Position numbers and translations under genes: made by a program. Below, one piece after another: positions 12,701 to 27,700 of a DNA stretch of 64,000 bases. The notes below the pieces were generated by a model, which saw only the letters and a program-made list of their open reading frames with translations, had not been told where the DNA came from and did no database searches. Position 1 is the first letter of the stretch. Each line of letters starts with the position of its first letter. The stretch comes from Diogma glabrata (lineage: Eukaryota > Arthropoda > Insecta > Diptera > Cylindrotomidae): assembly GCA_963693315.1 (NCBI GenBank), contig OY856186.1, positions 94,638,132 through 94,702,131 on the forward strand, given 5' to 3'.

Positions 12701-15700
12701 ATTTTGTTATAATTTTTGGAATATGTTTAGAATTTTGAAAAAAAGTTTAAAGTTTTGATTTTATTATAATTTTTAGAATATTTTTGGGTTTCTGAAAGAA
12801 AACTGAATTTTTGATTTTGTTATATTTCTCGAAACGCTAAATAGAGAGGTTTTTGAGTAGTTTGCTGAGTGTATCATCTTTTCACTAAATTATGTTAATT
12901 TATGATCTGTTATAATTTTCCGACAGCGAATTGATGTTTCGTGTTGGTTCTGTAATCAATTTCTAAACAGAGATAAAATACTTGTACTTTTACAAAGAGT
13001 TTTATGTTTAATATACTGCCGATAACTAAAAATAATGTCCTCATAAAAGTTTTATGCCGAAAACTATATCAAAATCCTTAACCAAAACCGAAGTCTTGAT
13101 ATCTCAGAGCTGTGAGATTTCAGCCCCATCATATTTTTTGCTTAAAAACGTTCATTTTAAGTGATTACGAGTAGGAACATTGAATTTAGAGAAATCTTGA
13201 TGGTCAGGATTGGTATGTGAGAACAAAAACTAGAGTATTGCATTATAAGTTTGTCAAAAAATATTGTCAAGTGTGTCAAAAGAATAATTTTTATTTATTT
13301 TACTCAATTTTCTTCGAAAAAATGAAATTTTTATTTCTATGACATGAAATGTAATCGAACATGAAATTGGACATGGAAATTTTTGATTTTGTTATAATTT
13401 TTTGAATATTTTTGGAATTCTGAAAAAAGTTTGTATTTTTGATTTTGTAAGAATTTTCGGAAATTTTTAGAGTTTTGAAAAAGATTAAATTTTTTTATTT
13501 TTGATTTCATTATAATTTTTGCGATATTTTTAGAATTTTGGAAAAAAATTTTTGAATTTCGAATTTTTGATTTGGAAAAAGCTTAATTTTTTGATTTTGT
13601 AATAATTTTTGAAATATTTTTGAATTTTGAAAAAAAGTTTCAATTTTTGATTATGTAAGAATTTTCAGAATATTTTTAGAGTTTTGAAAAAGTTTAAATT
13701 TTTGATTTTATTATGACTTTTGGAATGTTTTTGGAACTGTGATAAATTTTGATAATAGTTTGTATTTTTGATTTTGTTATAATTTTTGCGATATTTTAAG
13801 TATTTTTGGAAAAGTTTTTAGAATTTCGAATTTTTGAAATATTTTTAAGAATTTTGGACAAAGTTTCAATTTTTTATTTTGTAATAATTTTTGGAATATT
13901 TGTAGAATTTTGAAAAAAGTTTGTATTTTTGATTTTATTATAATTTTTGTAAAATTTTAAGAATATTGGAAAGCGTATTATGAAGACTTGCTGTCAAACT
14001 TTTTTTAATATGGACAAATTAATTCATAAAATATCAAAAACTATATGTTTGGGTATAGCAAAATCCCAAACGTCAAGTCTTGTTGATTTCTTTTTATAAA
14101 GTCGCAGGGAGGAAGAAACTATTATTTTTTTTCGGTAGAAGTTTTTTTTATATAGATTTAAGAACTCGCAATAATTTAACAATTTTGAATCAAATGAAAA
14201 ATTTCCGCACGTCCACGGGAAGCCATAAATGTGTCTCTTTGAGAAAAAGGGAGGAGAACAAACAAACAAAAAAACGATTTGACATAAGTTTTTTTTTTTT
14301 TTTTTTTTTAATAAAATGTGTTGTGTAGTAGGAATTACAATATGTGTCACAATAACACATGAAAACCTTTTAAGACCAATGTCCCACAACAACATACGTT
14401 CAAAAGTGTTGGTGGACGTAAATCTTTCTTTTTTTGTTTTTTTATATTTTTTGTTAAAGAATGGATAACTAAACAAAAAATCCCATCACTGACAAAATAT
14501 GACATAGGCCAATATTTTATGATAAAACAGAGAAAATAAAAGTAAATTAAAAAGTAACTAGCAAATTTTTACAAAAATTTGCTGAAACAAAACAAAAATG
14601 TAGTTGCCAATAATCCAGCTTGAGTTGAGTTTCGCTAAATTTTTTGTGATTTTTTGAATAGGGGTAATCAAACTAAAGACGTTATTTCCAACGGTCTTGG
14701 AGTTCACGTGTTTTCACCCAATTTGAATATTATCTAAATTAAAATAGTTTGTGTTCTCTTTTATTTGATATCTTATAGATTACAGCGTTGTTTTTGGAGA
14801 ACAAGTATTTTATTTACAAATATAAACAATAGAAGTTTATTGAATTGAAATTAAGATATCATAGAACTCAACCAACATCAAAAAACCAATCATTGGGAAA
14901 ATAAATTTATATTGATAGTACAGATTTTACGATAATATAAAATATTATCTGTTTTCATTATTTTGTGTTATCTACACTGCTTGAAACTATTAATATACAT
15001 AGTTGTCAACTCACATATATTTATCATTGATTCAATAAAACCAATTTTAAAAATACGTTTATCGCAATATAGAGTCGTTTAAATAAAACTAAAGTTATAT
15101 CGTTTACTAGGTAACTTTATACTATTTTGTGTTACAAAACGAAAAAAAAAACGCTCTTTTGGGTTCATCTGAGTTTTTTGTCCTTGGCGTAGCTGAGCTT
15201 TTTGGTCCCGCATGGAGGGATCAGTTTTTTTTATTTGTAAATTTTGTTTTTTTTTATCTACGGGTATGACAATCCCGCGTACTCCAGTCGCTGCTAGTAA
15301 CATACGAGCTAACGTGACATATCTCATACCACTAGCAATAGCAGATATCACTGGCCAAGGCGATATCTAAGGGGTGCTGTCGGATGACCTCTATTCAGTC
15401 AACGGTAGCACCCTCAATCTTAGCTATGGAGTATTCCTTGATGATGCCACGTTATTGCTAACTCGAAGAATCGAGCCTCCATATAACTCTATATGTAGGG
15501 GCTGTCATAATTTTTCCTATCATTGAGGAAGGAAGTGCGTTGAAGATCAGGGAATATGCCACTACCTAGATTATTGACAACCACATTCTAGTTTGGTTCC
15601 TGCAAACTATTAAAACAAATTTGCTATTTACCTTTTATTTTATTTTTTATTTTCTCGATCCTATCATGAAATATTGGCCTATGGATGCAAAACGTGATCT

Positions 15701-18700
15701 ACGCAGGTGAAAAAGTCGAAATTTGAACTTGACCATTTTTGATTTTCCTGAAACTTGGCATATAAGTAGTATGCACAAAATAAAAAATAAAACTTATTTT
15801 AAAATTTTTTTAAAGTGCATAGTTTGAGCACAGGGGGCACAACTTCCATTAACAAAAAGTTTTAAAATCAATTAAATTTTAACTTTTTTTTTTTTTTAAA
15901 TATAGCTCTAACCTTACTTTAAAATATATCAAATTTAAAAAGAGGCTTTAATTCGTGTTCTTGAGATATTTAATTTTAAAGATTTTTAGTCCGATTAAAA
16001 TTTTAATTGTTCATTATTTTCTCGAACTTCAGTGGTTAAAATTTTTTGATGATTTAAATTGTTCGAAAAAATAATGAACAAATACAATTTTAGACGGACT
16101 AAAAATCTTTAAAATTTAATATCTCAAAAATACGAATTAACGCCTCTTTGTAAATTTGATATATTTTAAAGTAAGGTTAGAGCTATATTTAAAAAAAAAA
16201 AGTTAAAATTTAATTGATTTTAAAATTTTTTGTTAATGGAAGTTGTTTGAAAAAATGAAGAAAAATTCGAATTTCAGTCGTACTAAAAATCTTTAAAATT
16301 AAATATCTCAAGAACAAAAATTAACGCCTCTGAGTTAATTTGATATATTTTAGGATAGAACTATTTTCAGAAAAAAAATTAATTTAATTCCAATTGATCT
16401 TCGACCCTAGCGCCATCTTTAAAAAAGTTTTTTTAATATTTTTATTTAAAAATTAATTATAAAAACAATAAATTAATTTTTTTTCAAAGGGCTAACTAAT
16501 CATCTATCAAACAAAAAAAGGTTTGATGAAATCGGTATAGCCGTTCTTGAGCAATTTAATTTCAAAGTTACATCGGATTGGCAGAATTTTCATTTTTTAT
16601 GCATGTTGGGCTGCCCCCTGTGCTCAAACTATGCACTTTAAAAAAATTTTAAAATAAGATTTTGTTTTATTTTGTCCATACTACTTATATGCCAAGTTTC
16701 AGGAAAATCAAAAATGGTCAAGTTTTCACAACTCTGTCTAGAACACGTTTTGCATCTATATGTCATATTTTATATGTGATAGGACTATTGTATAGTTATT
16801 CCTTCTATAAAAAAAATAAAAAAAAACAAATTTGCGTTCATCAACACCTTAGAACGCATGTTGTTGTAGGACCTTGGTCTTAAAAGGTTTTTATGTATCG
16901 CTGTGACACATATCGTAATTCCTACTACACAACACAATTTATGCTTTATCCTATTCCAACTATTAACAACAACTTTATTTTAATGTTTTCTTAACCCATT
17001 GAATAATGAACTTAACCAATTGAATTCTGAAAATTTTCCTGCAGAGAATGATCATTATTCGATACTTTATGATTGTTTTAATCAAACTCCTTTTTGATTG
17101 TATAAAATATTATGTTACAACGTTTCAATCACAATTGCTTTTCTATATTTTGTTTTTAAAAATCAACTTTTAAGTTGAATTCTCTTATTTTTTTTAGTTG
17201 AATTTAATTGTTTGTATCCCATTGAATGGGATGCAATTTCAAAATAAACAAAAAAAATAAATTTGTTTCCATTATTTTCTTTTCATCAATTTGTATTTTT
17301 TTTATCATCTTATATTAATAAAATAGAAATGTTTTGTTCTCAAATTATAAAGATTTTTAATAAATTTCACTGATAAATTAAAATAAAATCGCCAATTTCT
17401 TGTTAACCAATAGTTTTTATTACTATTTACGCATGTATTTCGAAAGCTATGCTTTCATCGACAGTGGTATATGTATATCACAACAGTTTTGATATACATA
17501 TACTACTGTCGATGAAAGTATAGCTTTCGAAATACGTATATAGTAAATAAAAACTATTAGTTAACAAGAAATTGGCGATTTTATTTTAATTTATCAGTGA
17601 GATTTATTATAATACTTGTTAAGTTTGAACAAACAAAATTATTAAAAAAACATATTTTTAGTTTTAAAAGAGTAGAAAAATTTTGTTTTTTATATAATAC
17701 ATCCTACTCTTTCAGAGGATAAAGTATTGTAATAGATTCACGTTTAATGATTTTCTCTTGCATATTTAAAAATTCGCTCGTGCCTCGCTCCAATTTTAAA
17801 CTTTTGCTTGAGAATAAAATATGTCATTAAACACTTATTGATTAAAATACTATTATATTTAAGATTTTTAATTATAAGGGCAATGAAACATGTAAAAGAA
17901 ATATCTTTCAGACATAAAAAATTTCGCATTTAATTGGTTGAGGGGCGGTAACATTTTTTAAATTTCAAAAAAATATTTTTGACTGAAAGACAGAAAAAAT
18001 ATCTGTAAGATATAAAAACATAACCTAAAAAGATATTTTTTGCTTGACAGTTAAAACTGATTAACTGAAAAATTGATTTTAAAAGTAAGTTTTACCAATA
18101 ATCAACTACAACTAACTTAATTTTATTATTTTATTACAATTAAAATAATTTATTTACTTATTCATATATGTACATAGATTTAGGCATTTTCACATCAGAC
18201 CAAATTTTTATTTTTTTGTTGCGATTATCGCCTAATCTAAATCTACATGAATAAGTAAACAAATTATTTTAATTGTAGCTAAATCATCAAATTAAGTTAA
18301 TTGTAATTGATTATTGGTAAGACTTACTTTTAAAATCAATTTTTCAGTTAATCAGTTTTAACTGTCAAGCAAAAAATATCTTTTTATGTTATGTTTTTAT
18401 ATCTTACAGATATTTTTTCTGTCTTTCAGTCAAAAATATTTTTTTGAAATTTAAAAAAAGTTACCGCCCCTCAACCAATTAAATGCGAAATTTTTTATGT
18501 CTGAAAGATATTTCTTTTACATGTATCATCGCCCTAGTAGTTATAAAATGTTTCTTCAAATACTTCTTTCTTAAAAAAATGTTGGTCATGGATTGCTACA
18601 ATTTTTTTTTGAATAAAATAAATTTTGATTAAATTTATATAGGTACTCAATCATATCAAGCACCAGTAAAAGGATTACTTACTTAGGTTTGAAAGATCTA

Positions 18701-21700
18701 AAATTAAAATCTAGAGCCAAAAGTCATAATCTTACCTTCACTTTTTTGGCATTTCTCGACGCAAATAAGTAATTGCTGACTTTAATATATGTACATCTAA
18801 TACAAACGTTTCTTACCTTACGAGGTTGTTGCCTTCAATAATCTGATTATAATGTGTAGTTTGCCCAGATCGATATAAATTTAATTCTGCAACATCAACA
18901 TAACTTCTTTTTGTAATATTACTTATTTTTCTAATAATGTGTTCTGCAAGCATCATACCTTGCGGTCCACCAAAACCGCGAAAAGCAGTGCATGAGGTTA
19001 TATTTGTTTTGCAGCACCAACCTATTACACGAATATTAGGAATATAGTAACTATTTTCAATATGGAAAACTGCACGTTCCAATACTGCCATCGATAAATC
19101 CACTGAATATCCTGCATTACTATAAATTTGAATTTCACACCCTATAATCTTTCCCTCTTTACTACAACCGACTTTATATTTGAATAAAAATGGATGTCTC
19201 GTGCCCGACATTACCATATCTTCATCACGATCTAACATGCACCGAACTGGCCGTTTTAAGTTGAATGCAGCTACGGCAACTGGCAAGGCAACAATGGAAC
19301 TTCGTGATTCTTTTCCACCAAATGCACCACCCATTCGTTTGACTTTAACCACAACCTTAGCAATTTGTATTCCTAAAGCGTGTGCTATCAATTTTTGTAG
19401 TTCTGCTTGATGTTGCGATGAGCTTATAACTTCTAACTCATCAGGATCTTTTGGAACTGCAATAGCAGTATTAGTTTCTAAATAAAAATGCTCTTGTCCT
19501 CCCATATGAAATTCATTTTCAAATATAAAGTCTGATTCTTCAAACGAACGTTCTACATTCCCGCGCGTAAGGAGAATGGGTTCTTTTTTATGGAACGATT
19601 TGTATTTTATTGCATCCTTTATGGTTATTATTATTGGTGATAGCTCTTCATACTGTACTTTGACCATCCTAGCAGCTCTTTGTGCTATAGCTTGCGTATC
19701 ACCAACAATAGCACCTATAACTTGACCATTACTTGTTACAACTTTTGATTGAAATATTTCTTCATCATGAACAACTGGTCCGAAATGGTTTTGGTCATCA
19801 CTCAAATCAGTTGAAGCGAAAAACTGATGAACACCTGACTGTTTTAATGCTTCTGAAGGATCAATAGAAATAATTTTTGCATGCGCTTTAGAGCTTAAAA
19901 CAAACGCAAGGTATAGTTCATTTTCATATTTTGGCATATCATCACAATAGATCGCTTCACCTGTTGCTTGTTTAAAAGCTGACATATGAACCTGATTTTG
20001 ACCAACTTTATCGTGCGATGATTCATAGTTGTTTGGTGTTTCGAATAGTTGAGTACTTTTAATGGGAGTATTGTGAAATGAAGAAGCACCACTTTTTTCT
20101 TTATCTGGAATTTTGGATATAGTCTCTATTTTGTTTTCAAGGTGTTGAGTGATTTTCAAATAAGCTTTAAATAATAAACTTAATGTAAGTGATCGACGAT
20201 ATAAAATCATTCCACCAGGAGCCTCATGCGATAATGGAAGTTCTTCTATTAAATGTTTACTTAATTTTTCTATCATGTCGTTACCCCATCTCATTCCGAT
20301 TATGGCTTTTTTTGATTTAAAAGCAAGGATTGTTGTTGGTGCCATTCCTCCATACGCTATTCTCATATCCTCTACAACATCACTTTTCGGTTTTAATCTA
20401 ACATACAAAGCAGTGTTCACTATAGCAATGTCATCCTCTCGTCGTTTTGCTTGCTTATATGCAACAAAATACTCATCAGCTTTACTATGAGGAATAAAAA
20501 CTGTAACGATAACATCATCCGGTTGCACTTTCGTTTTACGATATCCGACAAAAAACTCTTCATTCATTTTTATAATTTTACGACATTTTGAATTCGCCAC
20601 TTTTAATTCAATATCCGCAGCTAAGAAAATTGGGTTCAAATCTGAAATTGGGCTTGCCGTTGCAATATTGCCTCCAATCGATGCAACATTTCGTATTTGT
20701 TTCCCGGCAAAATATTGCAACATTTTAACAATTGATCGAAAAATTTGAGATTTTGTGCTTGAAATTTTTTTTATTTGATCTTGTAACATTTGTTCAAAAT
20801 CATTAAGTGTTACTGATGCACCAAATTCTATTCCATTCTCCAATTCAGTTATTTCATTTAATTCAGATATACCCGATGTTGAGATTAAATGCGGATAATC
20901 GAAATATTTAAATTTAACTTCAACACCAACTTCCGTGTTTCCTGTTATTAATTTTGCGTCGGGATATTTTTCTTTGAGTTTAAGTAATTCAACTAATGTC
21001 GTTGGACGATACCATGTTGTTCGATCGTTTCGAAAGATAAGAGACTCTCGATCAAAATCTTCAGAGATTTTAAGTGCAGGTGGGAAAATTGGTTCTTGAG
21101 ATGGATCGTATGGGGTAAACTCATTTTGATTAAATAATGTTAATTCCTCAGAGTGACCATTACCGTTTGTAATGCCATTTTGGTTATTATTATTTAAATT
21201 TTTACAACAGTTTTCTCCCATAGAACATTCTGTGAACGTTCGATATCCTTCTAGTATAGGTCGATAGCCGGTACAACGACATAAATTTCCTTGAAATGCA
21301 GTTTCTATATCACTCATTTTTGGTTTTGGTAAACTTCTTAATAACGAATACATCGACATTACAATTCCTGGTGTACAAAATCCACACTGCGATCCATGTG
21401 ATTTTGCTAGTCTTTCTTGAACTGGATGCAACTTTGTTCTTGTATTTCCAATTCCTTCGATTGTTGTCACTGCTAGTCCATGAACGGCACATATAGGCAT
21501 TAAGCAGGCATTAGCGGAGAAATGTTTGATGCAGCCCGATTTTCGATCAAATTTTGAAATCATAACCGTACAAGCACCACACCCACCTTCACCACAACCT
21601 AATTTTGTTCCACATAATCTTAATTTATTTCTTAGATATGTAAGTAAGGTTTGTTCTGGATCTGCATAATTTTCGGTGACCTAAATTTAAATAAAAATAA

Positions 21701-24700
21701 TAGTTTCAGTAAAAGTTGTAAATATTTGGATGACTATTTGTTTGTTTGTTTTAACGATATAAATACTAAACTGATAACCTTTAGTTATTGTTTACTGATA
21801 ACCGTCATTACTTGTTTTGCAGTTAAAGTTTTTTCTTATTCGTTAAGACGTTTGACGAAATACAACGTTATTGTCAATTAAGTTACATCTTATTTTTGTT
21901 TGTCACAATATTTAGAGATGACGGACGGAAAATATACTTCATAATAAAACTTTGTGAAATAGGTACGCACAAGTGAATGAGTGTGGACATACAAGCAACC
22001 AACAAGACAAAAAATTGCACCACTGTATAGTTAAACGTCTCAATTCAATGATTCGTTTAATTTTTTTGTGATTATCACTAACTATAGACAACGTTACGAC
22101 ACATAGATTTATACGTTACGACATAAATAGAAGAGGACTTTTCAAACAAAATAATTCTAGTGCACCGACCATTTCAGGTTGTCGATTGATATTGATTGTC
22201 GATTGATATTGATATGATTGATATATTAAGCTATAAGCCTAAAACTTCATATTTTTTTTTTATTTTTAAATACAAAGTGTTGTGTAATAGGGTTTAGAAT
22301 ATGTGTCACAACAACAAATAAATAACTTTTAAGACCTAGGTCCAGACCTAGGTCCCACAACAACTTGCGTTATAAGGTGTTGATGAACGCCTTCTTTAAA
22401 CCTCTGCGGGTTGAAGCCACCTGAGACTAAGGATTACAGCAAATTATTCCATTTGTATGCAGTTCGGACGCAAAGAAGTCATTCTGCGATCTGCCAGTAT
22501 GACAGCGCGGGACAATGACCGTTTCACTGGTTGCGGTAGCCGATTGCCGAGTGGAACGGGGGTAAGAATAAGTTTGAAGCATGATGCCACTGATTTCATC
22601 TGAGCACTGTTTATGACGATATTTGTAAAAAACAACGACGTCAGCAACAGTGCGACGATGTTGTAGGGAATCAAGTTTTGATGTCAAACCTCGATCAACC
22701 ACAACTCGTGTAGCCCGCTTTTGAACAGAGTCCAAGAGGGCCAAGATGGAAACAGAAGCAGCACCCCAAACTTGACAACAGTACTCCAAACAGGGACGAA
22801 TATAGGACTTATAAATATGGAGCAATTGTTATGGAGTGAATAATTTTTTGCATCTATTTAGGAGGCCGAGTTTTTTAGACGCGCTTTTTGCCATCGCCAT
22901 TACATGATCGTTCCAGAGTAAATCATTTGAAACTGTGACACCCAATAAACGAATGTTTTTACATTCACCTATTGGTTCGTCGTTAAATATACCATTGGCT
23001 AAATATGCCAACATAAACCAACTAAACTCATAACATCTGTTATGCCTTATGAGTTTAGCTTAAAATACATTATAGTGAATAATGTCTAAGAAAATATGTA
23101 CAATATTCAAACTTGTTTTTAGTGTTCACGGTAAAAATAACTTGTTACCGTTGATATGTAACCTTATCTGTATAATACTGTAACTTATATAGTAAACTAT
23201 TAATCTTATCGACCTAAAATTTGATATGAGTATAATGACTGGCCTTGGCAATATAGTGAAGTAATTGGTTTAATTTATTTAAGGAGGTTGTATATGAGGT
23301 CGTTAAAACTTAGTATAGTGATGGGGGTAATGCCAAGTAGGCCAAGTAGGGTATTATATGAAGGGAATTAAACTCTGGATTTTGTAAATATTCATTTATT
23401 ATAATTTTAGATAGCACAATTTGCCTTATGATGCTGTAAATACTTGCTTCCCTTATTTTATGGTCCTACTCTTAATGCCGAATTTTTCCACTAAATTTGA
23501 AAAAATGTTTATAAATTTTCAATGTAAAATAAAACCTCATATTTCGTTTTGTTGAGAGGGTGGTAAATTAGGCGGGACAAAATAACTATTTCTAACCTGG
23601 CTGAGTGACTTACATCATTTGAAATAGCATTAAATTTAAGTAACGTTGGATTTTGTTGTACCATTACAGTTTATTTTACTAGCTACCATAAATCCTGGGT
23701 TTAATCATTGAGGAAGACAGTGCGGTCTTACTTCATATTTTTTAAACAAAAAATAGTTGAACTATACATATTTATTTTTTTGTAATTACTAATGTTTACC
23801 ATTTTTTATTGAAACAAAATTATGTTTTGCATTTGTAATTTATAATTTAAATGCAATTACCATCTGATTTTAAATTTCTTAAGCAAGAGAATTTTAATTT
23901 GTTTTGTATTAATAATTTTTGATAAATTTAAAATAGTTTTCAATGTGACGCTGATTTTCATCTTTTTTTTCTTATTCGCTGTTCCACGTTCGCTTTTTTG
24001 TTAGTTTGAAAGTAAATATTGATTTACAACCGCAACTCAACTTTATTTCAGACAATAAAAAAATGTAGCCGTAACAAGATATAAAACTCTCTTCTGGGTT
24101 GTTTCTTCGGCAATCGACACTTAAAGTAAGTTAAAATTAATTGCTATTTAATCTATCGAAAAAATATTGGAGAGGCTGATGCAAAAGCTAATTTCACCAC
24201 AGCTCTCGAAACACAATGTTCTGGATCAGTCTTGCCAAATGAAAAAAAAATCGTAACGTTATGCGTTTCGTTTTTATAACATTTTTCGGTACGGTATTTC
24301 GTTATGGAACAGAAAAATATTATATTTTATTATGTTATAACGTTTTGGTTACGATATTAACGTTATTTTAAAATTAAATTAAATTTGAAAAACATAATTA
24401 CAATTTTACAAAATGCTCATTATTTTGTCACAAATATCAGAAATTTTTAAAACTACCGAAACCTTTAGTTAAAGCGTACACAGAAATTGAAAAAGAGCAG
24501 ATAAGTCGGCTTTTATACAACCGATATTTGTACTTTAATTTTCATATAATTATACAAAAAGTCACAAAAAAACGAAATAAAATATTAACGTTATCGTTAC
24601 GTTTTAACTTATTGTAACGCAAATCTATTTTTAAAACGTTATGAAAGTAATTACATATTATTAATAACGCTATTTCATTTCGTATTTTCGTTTTTGCGTT

Positions 24701-27700
24701 ACGTTACGAGTAACGTTTTGCAACACTGTTCTGAATATATAGTAAGCTTATATGCATCAAATACTTCATTTAATGGCCATTGTTAAAGATTTCGCGTAGT
24801 TCTAATTATAAAAACAGGAACTCCGGAGACCGCCACCACTTTTTCCACTATCACTCAAAAGCTTATCAGTTCCTTTTAATAAAAATCTCAGTCTTTTTCA
24901 AGAGCTCGGGACACCTTAACCACTTTGTTCAATATCGCTCCAAAACTATTCAACTCCAGTTGCCATACTTATTTTCATTGTTTCTTTTAATGTCATCAAA
25001 ATTAATTCACGAACGAATGTTGTATGGTCCCAAGTCCCAACAAACATCCAACGGATCTTCCATTTTCAAGTGAATCTGGATCATATACCAAAGTTTCATC
25101 AACATCCCATGCGTTCTTGTCACCCAGCCAACCCTTTTACTTATTGGTTTTTAGAACTGAGGTCTGAGGATGGATATGTTAACATTTTTCTCCATTATTG
25201 TAAATAATGTTGTGATTGCAGGGTTGTTCTATTCTATTCTATTTTTTTCGAACCTTAGTCAGATGAATTGAAGGTAAATGAAACAACTTTGATGTTTTCA
25301 TACAAAAATTTCTTTTATTAAAATAGCGCAGAGACACGTTTTTGAAAGTCCCTGCTTGCAACCTGTGTCGTGTATATTATCATTCTCACTCTCTCTTTTT
25401 CATTTCGACTCCATAGAGTGTATATAAATAAAGAGAGAACATAACTTTAAAATTGTATGAAGAGAGACACAACAAATCGTGATCACTAATATGTCATTTT
25501 CGCCATTTGAATTTCTGTTTTTTTACAACCACAAACTTTTTTATTAAATTATAAATTAAAAACAATTAAATAATTTAAAACGAAACAAAAAGTAAAATGT
25601 ATTCTTTTTAGTTGTGCTAATTTTTATAAAATTAATGAAAATAATTACGAGAGTATTTTAAATTTGTTCTGTGATTTCCAGTGATTTTATAATCTATAAT
25701 CTATAATAATAAAATAAAGTGTTTGTCTGTCTGCGTACGCTCTCCAGCGAAATCTGTAGCACACAAGAGTCTGAAAGTTTGCCAAGAGAAGGCCATTAAC
25801 AGGTACTAATGCACCTTGGAGCCGAAATTTTAAAATTTAATTTAGTTTTCTTAATTAATAGTTTTAATTTTCCTAATGGTTTGCCTAAATGTATATTATA
25901 TTTTATACTTGGCTTTTTATTCAACTTTCACTCAGTTATCTTTGATCGATTTTTTTTCCGCAAAACAAAATTACGATTCAAATGGAAAATTAAAGTATAA
26001 TGTGACAAACAAATTCATTTAGATGAAAATTATATACATTTATATATTTATTATATACCAGGATTGTTCCTTTACGCGTAATCTATGTAATGTAATCTAT
26101 GTCATCTTTGTACATTTGGTGTAATCTATTAATTTTGATTTAAGAAGAAATATGTGGAATTATTGTATTATCCCTACTGAAAATTTTTTCGATTTTTTCG
26201 CCAAAGACATGATCAATAATATTATCAAAAACAAGATCTTGCGATCTTGAAAAAATTAATTTAATTGCTAAAAAAGTTTAGAATGCACATATCAATTAAA
26301 TAGATTACATAATAGTTTACATAATACATTACACGAATATATCTCGCGTAATTTACACGTAATCTATACATGTAAAGTAATATATTTTGTCTACGGCACA
26401 ACCCTGATATAAGCCAAATGAAATATGTATTACACATGTATATACACCAAACCAAGAACATGTTTGTTGTAAATTAGAAATATTTGTTGCAACGTAATGT
26501 GTTGGATGCATATAATTGTATCATGTATGTATATAACAGGGTTGTGCCGTAGACAAAATAGATTACTTTACATGTATAGATTACGTGTAAATTACGCGAG
26601 ATATTTTCGTGTAATCTATAATGTAAACTATTATGTAATCTATTTAATTGATATGTGCATTCTAAACTTTTTTAGCAATTAAATTATCTTTTTTCAAGAT
26701 CGCAAGATCTTGTTTTTGACACCATTATTGATCATGTCTTTTGCGAACAAATCGAAAAAAAATTTCAGTAGGGATAGTAAAATAATTCAGGGTTGTTCCT
26801 TTACGCGTAATCTAAAATAGATTACATTACATGTAATCTATGCAATGTAATCTATGTCATCTATGTAAATTTGGTGTAATCTATTAATTTTGATTTAAGA
26901 AGAAATATGTGGAATTATTGTATTATCCCTACTGAAATTTTTTTTTGATTTTTTCGCAAAAGACATGATCAATAATTGTGTCAAAAACAAGATCTTGCGA
27001 TCTTGAAAAAATTAATTTAATTGCTAAAAAAGTTTAGAATGCACATATCAATTAAATAGATTACATAATAGTTTACATTATAGATTACACGAAAATATCT
27101 CGCGTAATTTACACGTAATCTATGCGTAATCTATACATGTAAAGTAATCTATTTTGTCAACGGCACAACCCTGCAATAATTCCACATATTTCTTCTTAAA
27201 TCAAAATTAATAGATTACACCAAATTTACATAGATGACATAGGTCATATATTACATTGCATAGATTACATGTAATGTAATCTATTTTAGATTACGCGTAA
27301 AGGAACAACCCTGATTTAAACAAATGTGTTTTACTTTTTGGACGTAACTATGAAAACAAAATATATGGTTAAAAAGTGACACTTTTTAACCATATTACAG
27401 TAATAAAGTACCACTTGAATATGAAGGCGAATAAAATAGTACATTATGATGCTAGGACGTAAATCTAAAGATTTTGGACGTATGTAGAGTTTGTGAGAGT
27501 GCAGAGAGAGCACCCACTTTAAGTCCAAAATAGCTTCCGTCCGTGCGACATATACTATTTTTTATTCGCCGCTAGCAAAATATTTAAAAAAAATTGTTTG
27601 TTCTAAATCAAGTTATAATTTTGCATAAATTTTAAAATGAAAATATATTGAACAAGTAACCTTTGACAAAATATTTGTTATTTTGTTCAAAATAATTGTA

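Larger units (their letters stand above)
7663..18816 (-). other. Xdh intron 2 (11.2 kb)
   Basis: Donor AAG|GTAAGA at 18816, acceptor CTTTCAG at 7663. Holds MITEs, an AT-rich satellite, members of a dispersed repeat family, a foldback element and two large hairpins. No credible coding exon was seen inside. Confidence 0.9.

Noticed and set aside
11930..13970. Regularly spaced repeats considered as a CRISPR-like array
   Set aside because: Units are degenerate AT-rich tandem repeats without conserved repeat/unique spacer alternation, in a eukaryotic intron.
18813..21563. 916-codon open frame taken as a complete XDH with start at Met 21563
   Set aside because: The frame is open upstream of this Met to an acceptor at 21681 and includes the first cluster motif; the true start is in exon 1.
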